Below are positions 8,334 to 21,400 of a stretch of DNA of 64,000 bases, one piece after another. The translations under genes and the position numbers were made by a program. Under the pieces are notes generated by a model. The model saw nothing but the letters and a program-made list of their open reading frames with translations. It was not told the origin of the DNA and searched no databases. The stretch's first letter is position 1; each line of letters opens with the position of its first letter. Source of the DNA: Lomentospora prolificans. Lineage: Eukaryota > Ascomycota > Sordariomycetes > Microascales > Microascaceae. The stretch is taken from assembly GCA_029532625.1 (NCBI GenBank), contig JARFXM010000006.1, positions 2,356,001-2,420,000 of the forward strand, given 5' to 3'.

Positions 8334-10369
8334 CTACGGCTTCACCAAAACTTTGCTGACCTTCACGAGCAACACGCCCTTGGTCAACACCCCGCTGCAA
8401 TCCATCAAGTGTACAAACCTATACCCGCTCCTCACCCGGTCGAGCCTCACGCAAGCCCACGCCGCCAAATCATCCTTGCCAATCTCGTCGTCGCGCACCG
8501 TGAACCGCACAAACGTGAGCTCCGGCACGACGCTGGGCACCCGTGTAAATTTAAGCACTTCGCCCTTGAAGTCCGGATTCGTGCCCTTGTTGGTCTTGGT
8601 GCGCGCCTTGTATTCACCTTCGGCTTCCTTGCCCGCCTCGGCTTCGGGCCGGACCTTGCCGCGCCGCTCCTCGGGGGATTCGACGTGGATCTCGACCTTG
8701 ACGTACGGTCGGAAGCTCTTGGCGTGCTCGTCGTCGGGCGGCAAAGGGATGTTTTGGCCGGCAATTACTTCGATGGAGAGGTCGAGAGTGTGATAGTTTG
8801 GAGGCGGTGGCTGGCTGCTGCCGTCGGGTTTCTTCATGCGGTAACCTATTATCAAGGCCGCGTTAGTAAATATTTGTTATTCCGAGTTAAAGGTCCGCAT
8901 GTAAAGGTAAGAAAGCGGAGCTCACCCTCAGGCTTCAGCACGTAACCGTGAGTGCCGGCAAACATGCCCTCGTTCAACATCATCCCCTCATCCCAGTTTT
9001 GCCAATTCAGCGCCACGACCTGAATACCCTTCCTCCAAAACGGCGCCGGGTCAAGATTCGATGACCCGATCCTCAGGCCGTGAGGGTACGTCCTCATCAG
9101 GTAGTGCAAGTTGTGCTTGAACAAGTCACCCGCCTGCTTCTCGTGCACCTCCTCGACCTTCTTCTCCGACAATGAAAAAATGTGCGTCGGCATCGTAGCC
9201 TCAGGTTGCGTCAGGGACTTGAATGACACGCCGCGAGTGTAGATGCCCAAGTTGCTCAGCGCCTGCGTAATCTTGGATGGCTTCTGGGCGGCTTTGACTG
9301 CGCCTTGCGATGCGGCGCTCGGCTCGTCATCGAGCTGCTCCTCGGGAGAGCTGCCGGGCGGCGCATACTTGACCTTGACAATGATCTTGTTACGCAGATC
9401 TTGAGGTGAGGGAAGCTCCGTGGCCTCCGTCTCGGGGGCCGTGGCGAGCATGTCTTTCCAGGCGTGCTGCATAATTTCGACCATGCGGCCCTGCTGCACA
9501 GGTCCGCAGTGGACCTCGAGACTAACAATCAGAGGCAGGTCGGAGACCTTGAAGGCGTAATCGCGGACGGTGACACACACGTCCCGGAAAGTTACCTCCT
9601 TGGTAAGAGTATACCCGTGCAGCACCCTCGGCTCGACGGCCCCGGGCTTCAAGGCCGGGATCCCGTCGGCCTTGACCTTCTTGACGGGCTTGGGCCGCTC
9701 TTGCTCCTCGGCCACTTTTTCAACCTTTTCAGCAATCTTGTTTTCCGTCTTTTGCGCCTCCTCCTTGGAAATACTCGTCTTCTCCAGTTTGGAAGACAGC
9801 GATCCCGGCAACTTGCTCTTCAGCATCGAAAACGTGCTCCTCTTCTTCTTGGCCTTGGCGCCGTCGACCTCCTCGTCACTGCTGGAGCTATCCTCGCTGT
9901 CCGAGTCGTCGCCGTCCCACACATCCACCTCGATGCACCGGCATCCCCTCAGCAACACATTCTTATAGGCGGCCGTGCTCGAGTCACTCGACAGCTGATT
10001 CCCCGTGAGATAGGTATTATGGCTCGAGCTAATAAAGTACGCGGCGAGCGGCCACGACAGATCATCTTCTTTTGGAGGAGCCGTCAGTGCCGTGGCGGAA
10101 GAGCTCATGTACTTGAGGAAGGCCGCAAAGTCCAGGCCGCCCTCGGGGATGGCGAGCTCCTTCGGCAGGCCTACCTCGCGCTGGATCTCGATGGCGAAGG
10201 CGGCCGTCTGCTCGGCAGTCCAGCGCTGGTCGGCGGGGGCTGGCGCGCACCTGGAGACAAAGACGGTCTTAAGGTAGTCGACGAGGGTCTCGTTGAGGTG
10301 CTCGACCACGCGGACGGTTTCGCTGTTGCCACCGCCTGCCTGCAGAGAGGGGTCGGGAAGAGAAGACAT
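8334..10369 (-). CDS. Phosphoinositide-specific phospholipase C (delta-like, no PH domain)
   Basis: Two exons, 10369-8926 and 8845-8334 (intron GTGAGC..TAG), giving 651 residues. The start is the first ATG; an upstream in-frame TTG is not used. Order of parts: EF-hand-like helical region (1-100), X box with SSSHNTYL (catalytic His117) and EVDVWDG (metal-binding Glu147, Asp149), and second catalytic His251 in LHGYTLT. The X box continues through SLEVHCG, then a short linker leads to the Y box (about 370-475: NLHYLMRTYPHGLRIGSSN, GIQVVALNWQ) and a C-terminal C2 domain (about 490-640). The enzyme cleaves phosphatidylinositol 4,5-bisphosphate to IP3 and diacylglycerol at the plasma membrane in a Ca-dependent way. 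A Ser/Asp/Glu/Lys-rich insert of about 95 residues (153-246) interrupts the X box between the metal ligands and the second His. The missing PH domain is common in fungal PLCs. Confidence 0.96.
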
Positions 10370-12421
10370 TTTGTGGTCGAATCTAGACAACGCAGGTTTT
10401 GGTTTAAGTTTCTCTGATGGCGACTTTTAGAAGAAATAAGAGAATAGAAAATCCCCAATCCGTGGAAAAGAGGAGATGGAGATTGAAGAGGGAAATGTAG
10501 ATGGGAATTGGAGCCCAGTCCGACGTCCAAGTAATGAATTATACGATACAAAAGAGCGCTCGAATAAGTACTTGTAGTGGGGTCAGGTCAGGCACGGGGA
10601 AGGCGAGCTTCGAAGATTTGAGGGGTAGCTGCAGATGCAGGCGTGGACAGGGACCTTGAAACAGGAAAACCATGAATTCTTTAGTCTAGAAATCCTTACT
10701 TGCGCGAAATCGCCGTCCTCAGAAGCGTCTTAAGCATGGCGAAACGAAGTTGATAAGGCCACCGCTGGGCGCGATTTTTAGGATACTTCCCCCCTCCCCG
10801 GCGTCCCATCGACTGGCTGTTACGGCTCTCCAAACCCACCCGGGGAAAAAGCCAAGTTATATCTTGGAGGGGTAGTAATATTAATAGGGACACGGAAAGA
10901 TCAATGGGATAATAATGGGTTCGCCAGCCTGGCTAGCTGGACTAGGGTCTGTTGGGCGTGGGGAGCTGGCTGGCTTGGTCGGTTTTAGCGTGGTGGCTCA
11001 GCTGGCCTGCCTGGCTGGTGGTGGAGAGTGGGAAACACTACTAGAGTGGGTGCGTTGCGTTCTGGATCTGCGCGGCGCTTGGTGGACGGACGTCTCGAGC
11101 GCTTCTCAGGGTGAGTGAACAAAAGGTGGTAGTTAACAGACTGCCACTATTCGACACTGGCAGAGAAAGGCGTCGGGACGTCTGCTGCTGTCTTGTTAAT
11201 ATTGAAAGGGAAAGGGGGCAGGAACTCGGGTTATCATATACGAAAAGCAAACCCCAGCTTGGTGGCCTCCTGAATTGTTTCCAAGGGACCGCGAACAAGG
11301 CCAAGAAGTCGACATGGATTCGTCTTCTTTTAAAACGTACACCCTACCAATCTATCCGCTCCTCACGCCGTCCCGTTATCCATCTGCGCAGCCTATCAAT
11401 CACTTCGCTTCGTAAAAGCCAAATCAGACTCTCGCTGGCCAGCTCGTGCACCCCTCCCCCCCCCCCCCCCTTCTTTCCTGGTGCTCGATCTCCCGCCCGG
11501 CATGAGGGTCGTCAGCCCATCCATGGTTTCGCCGGCTGATCCATGTCGTCACTGCACCTCGCGCGGGCAAAAATCCTTGCCAAAAATTGCTGGTCCCCTG
11601 TTCTATCAGATGTCGAAGAGATCGATGGCGTTCACCATCTCAAACGCTTGCTCTTGAGTATATCCCCAACTTCGCTCACGATGCCTATTCTAGCTCCCCT
11701 TCTCGAATAGAATGCGGCGGTATGGGGACTTGAAGTGGACATCAATACGGCTCTCGCTATGCTGACAATGCATGAAACGTCGACAAACCTAAAGGACTGA
11801 TTGATCCCTTGTGACTCGACTTTTCTCAGCCCCAACTCTATCAATCACGATGTACATGTCGCTTGTAAAAATGCGGACCCCATCAATCATCCGGTGACAT
11901 TGAAAGTCGACGAAAAAAGACACGTGTATTCGTTCTGATGCCCAGACTCGGCCATCTACAGCTCCCTCTCTTACTCTGCGACGGCAATGAACAACGCCTC
12001 CGTGGCCTTCGTATCTAGTGGAGATCTGCCTATAAGGAGATATCCAATGTAACCCCCAACACTAAAACACGCAAGGAAAATGGCAGCTATCCCAAACTGT
12101 CCTCTTCAGCGTGGACCCCTATATCAATGGTGAACCCAAATGTATTATCGCAATTAACGAAAAAAGGCAAGAGTGAATATAAAAATAGTGAATGTTGATG
12201 CGCTAATCCAGATAATCGCTGTCTAATGCAAAATGCTACTCTCCATCTTCTTCTGTTAGACGACAAGACTTCGTCGGGATTCCCGCTGAATAGTATTAGT
12301 TTCGTCTGTTGGAAGGGGGTATAGTCTCGACTCCGGCGGTGTAAGCCGCGGCCGTCGCTTTCGCGGGCCTAAATGGTATGATATACGAACGAGGTTATCG
12401 TCGTTTTTATAGGTTGGGCAC
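10370..12421. other. 2-kb intergenic region
   Basis: Contains the phospholipase C promoter side and the 3' end of the ClC gene. I see a patch with seven CTGG tetramers within about 100 bases (10925-11030) and a C15 run (11456-11470). There is no convincing open frame. Confidence 0.55.
11456..11470. repeat. C15 homopolymer
   Basis: Fifteen consecutive C (G15 on the minus strand) preceded by CCCCT. Confidence 0.92.
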
Positions 12422-15386
12422 TTAGTGCCCATGCTGCTCCTGAAGGAGCTCCCTCATGTATTTCACAAACGTCTTCTTGTGGGTCTGCGATGCATCGTCA
12501 GCATACTGAGCTACTGATCAAGTTCGTAAGGGGAGAAAAGGGGGCTTCGTATACTCACCATTCCTGCGTATTTGCCATCACGGAGGACACAGATATAACG
12601 CAACCCTAGCTTCGAGAAGCATTCATACACCAGATCCATTGGGCTCTGGATATCTAGTGCGACGGGGGCCTGGTATCAATAAGTTAGCATTTCGGCTCCT
12701 CTCGGCTCATCTCACTACGGAGAAAACCCCCCGTCGGGCAAACCTTACTGGATCAATATAAGGAGTAAAGTCAGTAGGATCAAACTCTCCATCGTCCTCA
12801 TCGATCCTCGGCACATGCGCCATGAGACACAGGTTCGTCTCCTCATCGGGCAAATTGTCCAAAGCGTATTCGAGATCCGGTGCGGGAATGAGGCCCACTA
12901 GCACGTCGCCCCTGAGGATTGGCAGTCCGCCGTCGAGTTCTCCCGCGCGGTGAAGGACCATGAGCTTGGAGCGAAGGTCGGTGGCGGGGACGAGCGGTGA
13001 GTTGGTGATGTCGATGACGCGCTCGCGGCGAACTCGCGGCACAATGGTTGCGAGATCGGCCGTGAAGATGGGCTTATGCTTGTTGTCAAGAAATGGGTAC
13101 GAGTTCATGTTGGTCAAGAGATCCTGAAACCCACGTGTTAGCAAACAGTCTAGAGTGATCAAAGGTTTACAAAGCGGGAAAAAAAAAATTTAAAGAACAA
13201 GAAAAGGACCTACATAGATACTGTTCGGCTCGATGCCGTCGGCGGTCCACTTCGCGACGAGGATGGCGAGCGAAAACGGCAAGACATAATCGAGGCTGCC
13301 TGTAAGCTCGAAAAGAATGACGGCGAGCGTCAACGATAGGCGGGTGACACCGCACATAGTCGATCCAGCAGCGATGAGGCCGTACACACCTGGCTGGATA
13401 CACGTACCTTCGCCGGTCCTGGCGCATGCAGCCCAGATAGGCACATCGGGGAACCTGAACACCACCCATTGCACCATGTGTCCGATGAGCCTACCCAAGA
13501 GACCGCCGACGACCATGGAAGGCATGTAGATACCGGCGGGGACCTTGATACCAAAGGTAATGGTGGTGAGGAAACCCTTGATGAGGAATGCAGTAAAGAG
13601 GCTTGCAACTACGGGCGGAATCTCCTCGATCCGTGAAGGGCAGAGACCCATCTCGTCGCGGTACGCATCCTCAGGGTCACAGGGCGAGGCAACATTGAGC
13701 AGAAGCTTGGCGACGGGGAGGTGCGTAAAGATGTTCCAGTAGCTCATGAGGCCCGTTACGAGGGCGACTAGAGCCACCTCAAGCATGGGGAAGTTCTTAA
13801 TGATGCGAATGCGCCTGAATGACTTGGCCCAATACTTGGACGCCTTGATGAAGAAGGCTCCCGCTGCGCCACAAACGATGCCGACCATGATAAAAGTGCC
13901 CAGCTCGAACCACTCCCAGTCGACCGAGTAGCGGACTTGGAACATGACAATCTTGTGCGTACCGTATGGGTTGAGGAACTTGAGCGTCAAGGACGCAATG
14001 ATGCAGCAGAAGAATGTTCGGAAGAGCGTCTTGGCGGGGAAGAAGTACGACACTTCCTCGAGACCGAAAAGGACACCTCCTAGGGGCGCGCCAAAGGCTA
14101 CGGCGACACCGGCCGCAGCCGCAGCAGAGAGCACTTCTCGGCGCTTTGCGTCATTACGATCATATTTGGAGAAGAGACGACAGGCAATGTTTCCGACACA
14201 TGTTGCAATGTGGACGTAGGGGCCCTCTTTGCCGAGACTAAGACCAGACGCGACGGCAAAAATGAGAGCGACGGTTTTGATTATAAGGGTCTTGAGACCA
14301 AGGAAACCGTGCAAAACGAAGCCGCTTAGAATGACGCGAACCTCGGCAACACCACTTCCGGCGGCCGAGTAATACACCATTGGCGGTGATTCCGTAGTGG
14401 CAACGACTCGCCGAGGGCTTCCAGCATCACTATGGGCCTCGCTGGGAGGGCTTTCGGCTGCGAGGTTTTCGTCGAGGGTCGAAAGCTGGTATGCGGAAGG
14501 AACAACGGTCTTGGTTGTGAGGGTCATGAGGCAGGCCGCACAGGCGAAAGCGACGACAAGAACAAGGTATATGGCGTATTCTGTCCACAGCTCCCCGAAA
14601 AGATGCGTGCGAAGAGCCTCGGACCATGTCCGCCACGCAGTGCAAGGACCGTGAGGGCAGCATTTCTACGAGGGTCAGGTAAAGCTTAGAGAGAGAGTAC
14701 AGGCATCCTAACTTACCGATTCACTGATCAAGAACCCCCTTGTGCAGTATCCATCCTTCCAGTCGAACGCGGTCGACTCCGAAACATTAACAATGTATGC
14801 AACGACGGCAATCATAAAGCCGCTTAGTGCACTCAGAATCCAGCCCTGAGAAGCATCCCAAACGGCAAATACACGGCCCCAAAAGTCTCTTCGACTCCGC
14901 AGCGCCTTTACGCGGTACGCATCCGCAATGTTGTCATGTACCCAGTCGGTCGAGGTAAATTGATCGTACCACACGCGCTCGTCGGCACCCAAGGTACCTT
15001 TGGATTCGTTCGTCGACTCTTGTCGATCAGAGAGGGCTTGGATAAGACGCTGGCCGAATGAGGGATGCCTGTTGTGGTGTTTAACACTTCTTATGCTCCC
15101 GCCTACGAGTGTTGTTAGCCAGTGAAACCCGTGCTACCCGAGCTCCGCGTCCCGGACCCGGCTTACCAGTATAGCTTTGATTCCTCGTGAAAACGGAGTG
15201 CGAGCTGTTTTGCCGGGGCGAGACAAAGCCGCTTTGTAATCTGATTCGCGGTCGCGTGGGGTTTAGGAGCGGTGTCTGTTCGTTGTTTTCTTCGGACGAA
15301 TGGTGGCGGTTCAAGTTTCGAGGGTGCTGTCGCCGATGCCCTATGGGCGAGGTTGGCACAGAGGCACTATGGTTGGGTTCCTCCAT
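12422..15386 (-). CDS. ClC-family chloride transporter (Gef1/ClC-3/5-like H+/Cl- exchanger)
   Basis: Six exons: 15386-15167, 15102-14717, 14665-13214, 13123-12749, 12669-12559 and 12484-12422, summing to 868 residues with all junctions in frame. A polar cytosolic N-terminus (about 130 residues) precedes the transport core. Visible ion-path motifs are GSGVAEV (305-311), GKEGPYVH with the gating glutamate E349, FGAPLGGVLFGLEEVSYFFP with E406, and TFGIKVPAGIYMPSMVVGG. E406 matches the proton glutamate of exchanger-type ClCs, so coupled Cl-/H+ exchange in an endomembrane compartment (Golgi/vacuole) is inferred rather than channel activity. The C-terminal 180 residues form a CBS pair (TNMNSYPFLDN through YICVLRDGKYAGM). 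In the first motif the usual Pro is Ala. The C-terminus is built from three short exons. The gene is divergent from NRDE-2 across 3 kb. Confidence 0.95.
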
Positions 15387-18300
15387 ATCGGATAGAGGTG
15401 TTGCGGAATGGCTAAACGTTGGGGAGTACTGAGGTAGACGGGAAATTATTGTCTTCTTCGGCGGACGGAGTTCGGGGATGCTCGGAGGTATAGACTATCG
15501 AATACTAGGCCAGAACTCAAAGAAATGGCGAGAAAAGCAGGAGGTTGTAAACCCCCGAGAGCTATGCAAATATCATGGAGGACAGAAAGAAACTGTATCG
15601 AACTGTGTTGGGAAGTGGTGGCGCTAAGTTGCTGGCAGCGCGTAAGAACTAGGTAGTCTCCAGCACAACGGTTACTTGTATTCGCTAGCTCGCGTCACGA
15701 CGTGTGCCCGAAGAGGTGGACCGACTTGAAGAGCGGCTATTTGACGGTGAGGAGGTACGAAGACGAGATGGAAAACCGCGCTCAGTATCGTCAAACCAAA
15801 GAAGAGAGGCCAGAAGAGGTCAGGATGACACGAAGGGCGACTGTGTCGTCGACTAGGTGCATCGGACAGGCCAGCCGGGAGATTATCTTGGTGTGGGCGA
15901 GGCGATGTACAGGCGTTGTCGAGTTCGCGATTCTCGCGGTTGTCGTCGGTTCCGTCTATACTCCCCCCCGGCGCACTGGAAGCTGAAGGATAGGTATGGG
16001 AGACAGAAGAATGATGGCGGACAGGGAGAGAACAAATGAAGGAACGGAGGAGGGGATGTTATTACCGTCATAGGGAGGTCGACATGGGGCAGGACACTGG
16101 ATTGATCCAGATGGAGTGGAGGGTCTTGATGGGCTGGCTTTGCACGTCACCCAGTTCTCGAGCCAAGTAACTGTACGAGACTAAAGCCACCAAGGTTAAG
16201 TGGAGATGCAAAATATACAAGTAATACGAGAGTACTAAGGTACAGACGCGGAATTAGTGGAGGTGCAGGGTCTGGGCCATAGGGGTATTACTTCGTGAAC
16301 GCTGGCTGGCCAAGGGCAGAGTTCGGCTGGGACGAGCCAGCGAGGGACACTCTTCCAGGTTAGGACCTAGTTCAAACAGCTCCCCAGCGTGAACATCGAA
16401 CGTGCTTCTCGAGCAGGGGTTGGTAACAGGGTCCGATTTCGATGGCGGGATTTTACTGGACCTGAGCCCAAGGTCTGTCACTCAGGGTCCGATGATTCCA
16501 TTTCTCAAACGTGGGCATGTAGCGTTACTTAGGTTACTTGAGCTGATCACGTCACAGAGATTGTCGACACAAGTGCAATAATGCCCACAGTCGCAACGCC
16601 AACGTCGGCCGAGACCAAAATATATTATTAGGCAGATCGCCCAGGTCCAACGGCTTCCCGGTCCTCACGATCCTCGGTAACGTCTGATGCTGTGGAAACG
16701 TTCCCCATCGCTGCAACGACGATATATGCGCCCAATACATTCAACATGCAATCTCTCATCTCCCACCCTAAGAAACCTACACCACGCGTCTGCAAATATC
16801 GTCCGTCGTCGCCAGCATCAACCCCACATGTTTCAATTTCGCGAGGGGATTATATACATAATATGACAGAACTTAGTTCGCCTCGCAAGCGTCCCTGAAA
16901 ATGCACTAACGCCCCTCGACATCTGCGGAGAGTTCTCGGCGTGGGCCCGGAAACTATTTGGCGAGGGCTCTGATATCCTACACACTCTCACATTCGTAAT
17001 AGAGTGCAACTGGCACCACGGGCGGTGTATTTGGGCTCTGGGGTCTCAGACGCTCGGTGGTCTTGGCAAATGCTATCCCTGCGAGAGACAGTGTCGAGAC
17101 CGCGCAAGTTTACGAAGTGACCTTGGGGTCTTCTTAGATTAATGATCCTATCCAAGATATTAGCCCCCAGCCGCGGTTTCCAACCCGAAATGGCCAAGTC
17201 CACTTTTCGCTCCCTTTTCATAGAATTTATCCCCCTTTTATTCTTTGGGTTAATAGTCGGCTTCTGGAACGAGGATGGGGACTGGGGCAATGGCCAGAAG
17301 TCCGGACCTCGATAGTCGGGAGTCACTGCAAATCGTTTCCTCTCATGTCCCAGTAATCAGTCAATCACAGGCGCCACACCTACGAGCTGACGGGATCAGG
17401 GTGCCCGCCTCTTCACACGCTGAAAATGATGTCATCCAGGGGACACATGAACGAGCTTGACTGTGATGCATGGTAGGACCTACCATGCCACTTGCTGCTG
17501 GCAGCTCCCTCGCACTACACAAATCATGCCCCGCGACGTGCTCTCGTGACTCGCCGTTCCCCCGTCGTGACTCGACGCTCCCCAGTTCCAAGTGGCGCAA
17601 AATATCCGCAGATCGGAGAGCACTTTGAGACAACGGCCATGAGATAATTTACTGCATGTCTCCTGTTGTTACCCGAACGAGAATATCAGGCATGGATACG
17701 TTATGGAGGTATGGCTGCGACCGAGAGACGGGAGCCAACGGGTTCTTTTGTAACCCATTGTTTCGATATCCCGGATTAGAGCCCGACAGCCTTGGCTAAA
17801 TTCAAAGGTTGACACTCGGTTGACGCGCTGATGCACACAATTTGTCGTATGCCAAGTGAAGACAAAAATCTGGCATTAAGAGGCGCCACTCTAGATCGTG
17901 CCCTAATTCTAGGCGGTTGCTCTGCGTTTCTTCGGACGTATCGTCTTCAAAGATGGAGAGCGGTCAAGAGGTAGTGGGCTAGTCTGGAGAAGACCTCTCT
18001 TAATTTTGACCCAGATCCATATAATAATGTGGTGCTCGAACTTGGCCCAGTCAACATTCGCTGAGCAGTGCTCTACCGATACTTCGACATCCAGTACTTT
18101 TGCCGCGAATGTTTTCGAGGTTCTCTTCCATGTATAGTTTAGTGCTGGTAGAAATGAGATCGACGCTCGTTGCAAAACACTGTGCAAGATCATATTCCCC
18201 ATCGACCAGTGAAGCCTCCCCTGAACAACAAAAGCGCAGCCACCAAGGTACCTAAGTACACCGATGTAGCCGCCTGAAATTCCACACCACGATCCACACC

Positions 18301-18403
18301 TGACGACACGGCATTTCTGGCTTGGACAATGAAGATCCAGGAGCCTCCGATGCCACCCCACATGCATCCCCATCCACACCCTCTATCACCCTAGAGTCAA
18401 GAC
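15387..18403. other. 3-kb divergent promoter region
   Basis: Separates the divergent ClC and NRDE-2 genes, so it must hold both promoters and 5' UTRs. Open frames on either strand (for example minus 17909-18379) have no recognisable similarity or splice logic. No repeats stand out. Confidence 0.5.
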
Positions 18404-21400
18404 ATGTCAGGCAGAGAAGACAAGAAGTCAGCCGTCCCGAAATTCTCTTCCTTCAAAGCTAAACCGGCCGACTCTACCCCCACGCCAGAGTCGGTGACGA
18501 AAGGCAAAGATGATGTAGACAAGTCACACCGCAGCAGCAGGCATCATCGTCACCATCATCGTAGCCACCGCCACGGGGGTAAGCTCTCTGGAAGTGCGTC
18601 AAGAAGCCCCAGTCCAAAGAGGCCTAGGACCAGGGACAGGTCGAGAAGCCCCAGGGAGAGACACGGCAGGGACCTAGAGGTTCGGAGAAAAGGTAACCCC
18701 GATGCTCCCGCGCAGCCTTCGAAGCCGGCCAGGGACTTGGCCTCGGATCTGTTCGTGATCGACAAGAAAGGCGACCCTCTCATTCCCAAATTCGGCGTGG
18801 ACAGGTATAAGCAGGCGCAGTTCTATCGACCGAGCCGGGAGCGCGTACTCGGTGCCGAGGGATACCTGTATATTCATCGCGATGGCCCGCGGGAGGAGTT
18901 TAGCATCCGCAAACCGGGTGAGTTTTACGGCGTGTCTTTGCGAGATAAACATGCCTTCAGGACAAAGCTTCGACAAGCAGAGCCGCAAATGCTCAAGGCG
19001 AGTAAGAGAGCGCTTTTAGAGGTCGATGGGCCCGAAGAGGATTTTATTTCTCTTAAGCCCCCGAGGAAACGGGGTCGAGATTCATCCGAGGACGAACGTG
19101 GCCCAGACTACAGGTCTATACTTGGAAAGGCGAAGGCCAACGATGCATTTGCTGATAATGTTGATTCGGAATCCTCGGATGAGGATATGGGCGCAGGTGC
19201 CGACCCTCTCAAGGAAAGGTCAATCGAGCTTACTCGCCGCGTGAAAGAGCATCCCGACGATATCGCTGCCTGGCTGGAACTCATAAATCACCAAGATTTA
19301 TTGCTAAAGGCCAGCGCCAGTGGCCAAGATCCTACAGCCAACGAGATCAGAAGCTTCGCAGAGATCAAGCTCTCCATGTACGAGAAGGCGCTGGCCCAGG
19401 TCAAATCCCCCCATCAAAAGGAGCAACTACTCGTGGGGCAAATGCGCGCCGGAGCCAAAGTCTGGGATGGCCCCATGCAGGAAACGCGCTGGGAAAAGAT
19501 TGGAAAACAGGTGGAAGGTAGCCTCCTACTCTGGAAGGCGCATCTCGATTTCAAGTTATCCAACATCGTGGCTTTCCAGTATAACACAGTTAAAAAGATG
19601 TTCCTCGATCGGTTAGCACTTTTGAACAGCAAAGTCAATGAAGAGGTCATAAGAGTTAAGCAAAAGATGCTTTATAGCGAGCTCATATACGTCTTCCTTA
19701 GGGCTACCAGGTACTTTTATGACTGTGGCTACAAAGAGCTATCTGTCGCGTCATGGCAGGCACTACTTGAGCTGAACCTCTACGGGCCCGAAATCCCTAA
19801 CCCTGCTGGCGCTATACCTGAAAGCTTCCAAGAGTTTTGGGAATCCGAAATACCGAGGATTGGCGAGCCCGGTGCGCTGGGGTGGAATCATTTTATCGCC
19901 ACCAGCGACGACTCAACCGTCCCCGATGCGGCACTCCCGGATCCAAGACCGGACGGGCCACAGTCCAGAGATGCATACAAGGCGTGGGCAACTGAGGAGG
20001 TACACCAGGCTAAGAAGGCGAGGATGCCTGGGCGGACGCTAGACGAGGACACGGTGGATGATCCCTTCAGGCTCATCATGTATTCCGATCTAGAAGGAAT
20101 ACCTTTCACCATTCCTAGCAATCTTCTCCCCGAGCTTAAGGGCGAGCTTCTTGATGCTTATCTCACATTCTGTCACCTTCCACCACTCTCTTCCAACAGG
20201 CTCTGGAAGGCGGACCCCCATCTCGCGCCAAGGGACGGCGCTTTCGAACGCCTCGTCCGTGCGGGGCCCCAAAGATTCGCAGATAGCGACGACTCGACTA
20301 GGACTCCTCCCGAATTTGCCAAGGAAGCTATCACACCGGCGATTGCACCAAAGACAATCTGCTCACTATTGGTCTCGCTAAAGGCCTCTAACAAAAATGA
20401 ACTACCAGTTGAGCTCTCTTGGGTGCTACTGACGCTGAAGTCACTTGTCATGGCTGGTCACGAAGAGTTGGCTAAACATTACCTGGCGCTGGAGTGGATT
20501 TCTGATGCTGATGCTGTCAAGAAAGCTGCGAAGGGGCTTATCAAGAAGTATCCTCAGAATATCGGGCTTTACAACTTGTATGGACTGTTGGAATGGGCTA
20601 ATGGGAACCCGGCTGTAGCGCGAACCGTCCTCTCTTCGGCTAGCCGCCTTAGTCAGTCGTCTAGATCGGAATCAACCCTCGTCCTCTGGCTCTCTTGGGC
20701 GTGGATTGAATTCGTGGAAGGTGCCCCAACACCTAGCATACTAGCACGGCTATGCCTGATATCTGATGGGGACAACATCCCTTCAGCGGCTTTCGTTTTG
20801 AAGAAGAAGCTAGAGCTTCAAACAGAATCAGAGGATGCGTTCAGACGGGATGATATCGATGGGTTTGTCCTGAATGCGAAGCTTCTTTCTCTGGCTGAAT
20901 ACTTGTCCTCCGAGGCAGGTTCGGAGCCAAAGTCGGAAAAGCAGGGCAGCATCTCTGCGGCGATGGACGTCGTTTGGAGACATTCGGAAAGGCTGTTGGC
21001 CCGCGGCCGGGGAGAATGTCCACAGCACGAGGAGCTACTCGAGTTCGCGGCGATGCTCCTATTCCGCCATACGATCTTAGGGTCTGTACACTGTCTATTC
21101 TGCCATTGTCCGAATACCCAGGCTAACATATTGCAACAGACCTTACCGCCGAGCGTATCTCAGCGACCAATTTAGACGATGCGTACAGCTCTTCCCAACG
21201 AACGTTAACTTCTTAGCTCTACTCGACTGGGTTGCATCCACTTTGAGGATCGACGACGAGTTCCGCAATGTGCTCAGCGACCTGGTACTCATTGGTAACC
21301 AAGATAGCGTCGCGCTTCGGGTCTGCGCCATCACACACGAACTAGGCCCCGGCGGATCGACGTATGCGGCCGCAACCGCATTCTCGCGTGCGCTGGATAG

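Noticed and set aside
9464..10417. 317-codon plus-strand frame
   Set aside because: Antisense shadow of phospholipase C exon 1 with no domain signature.
17909..18379. 156-codon minus-strand frame divergent from NRDE-2
   Set aside because: Its ATG is 25 bases from the NRDE-2 start, it has no recognisable motif and its composition is irregular. More likely promoter sequence.
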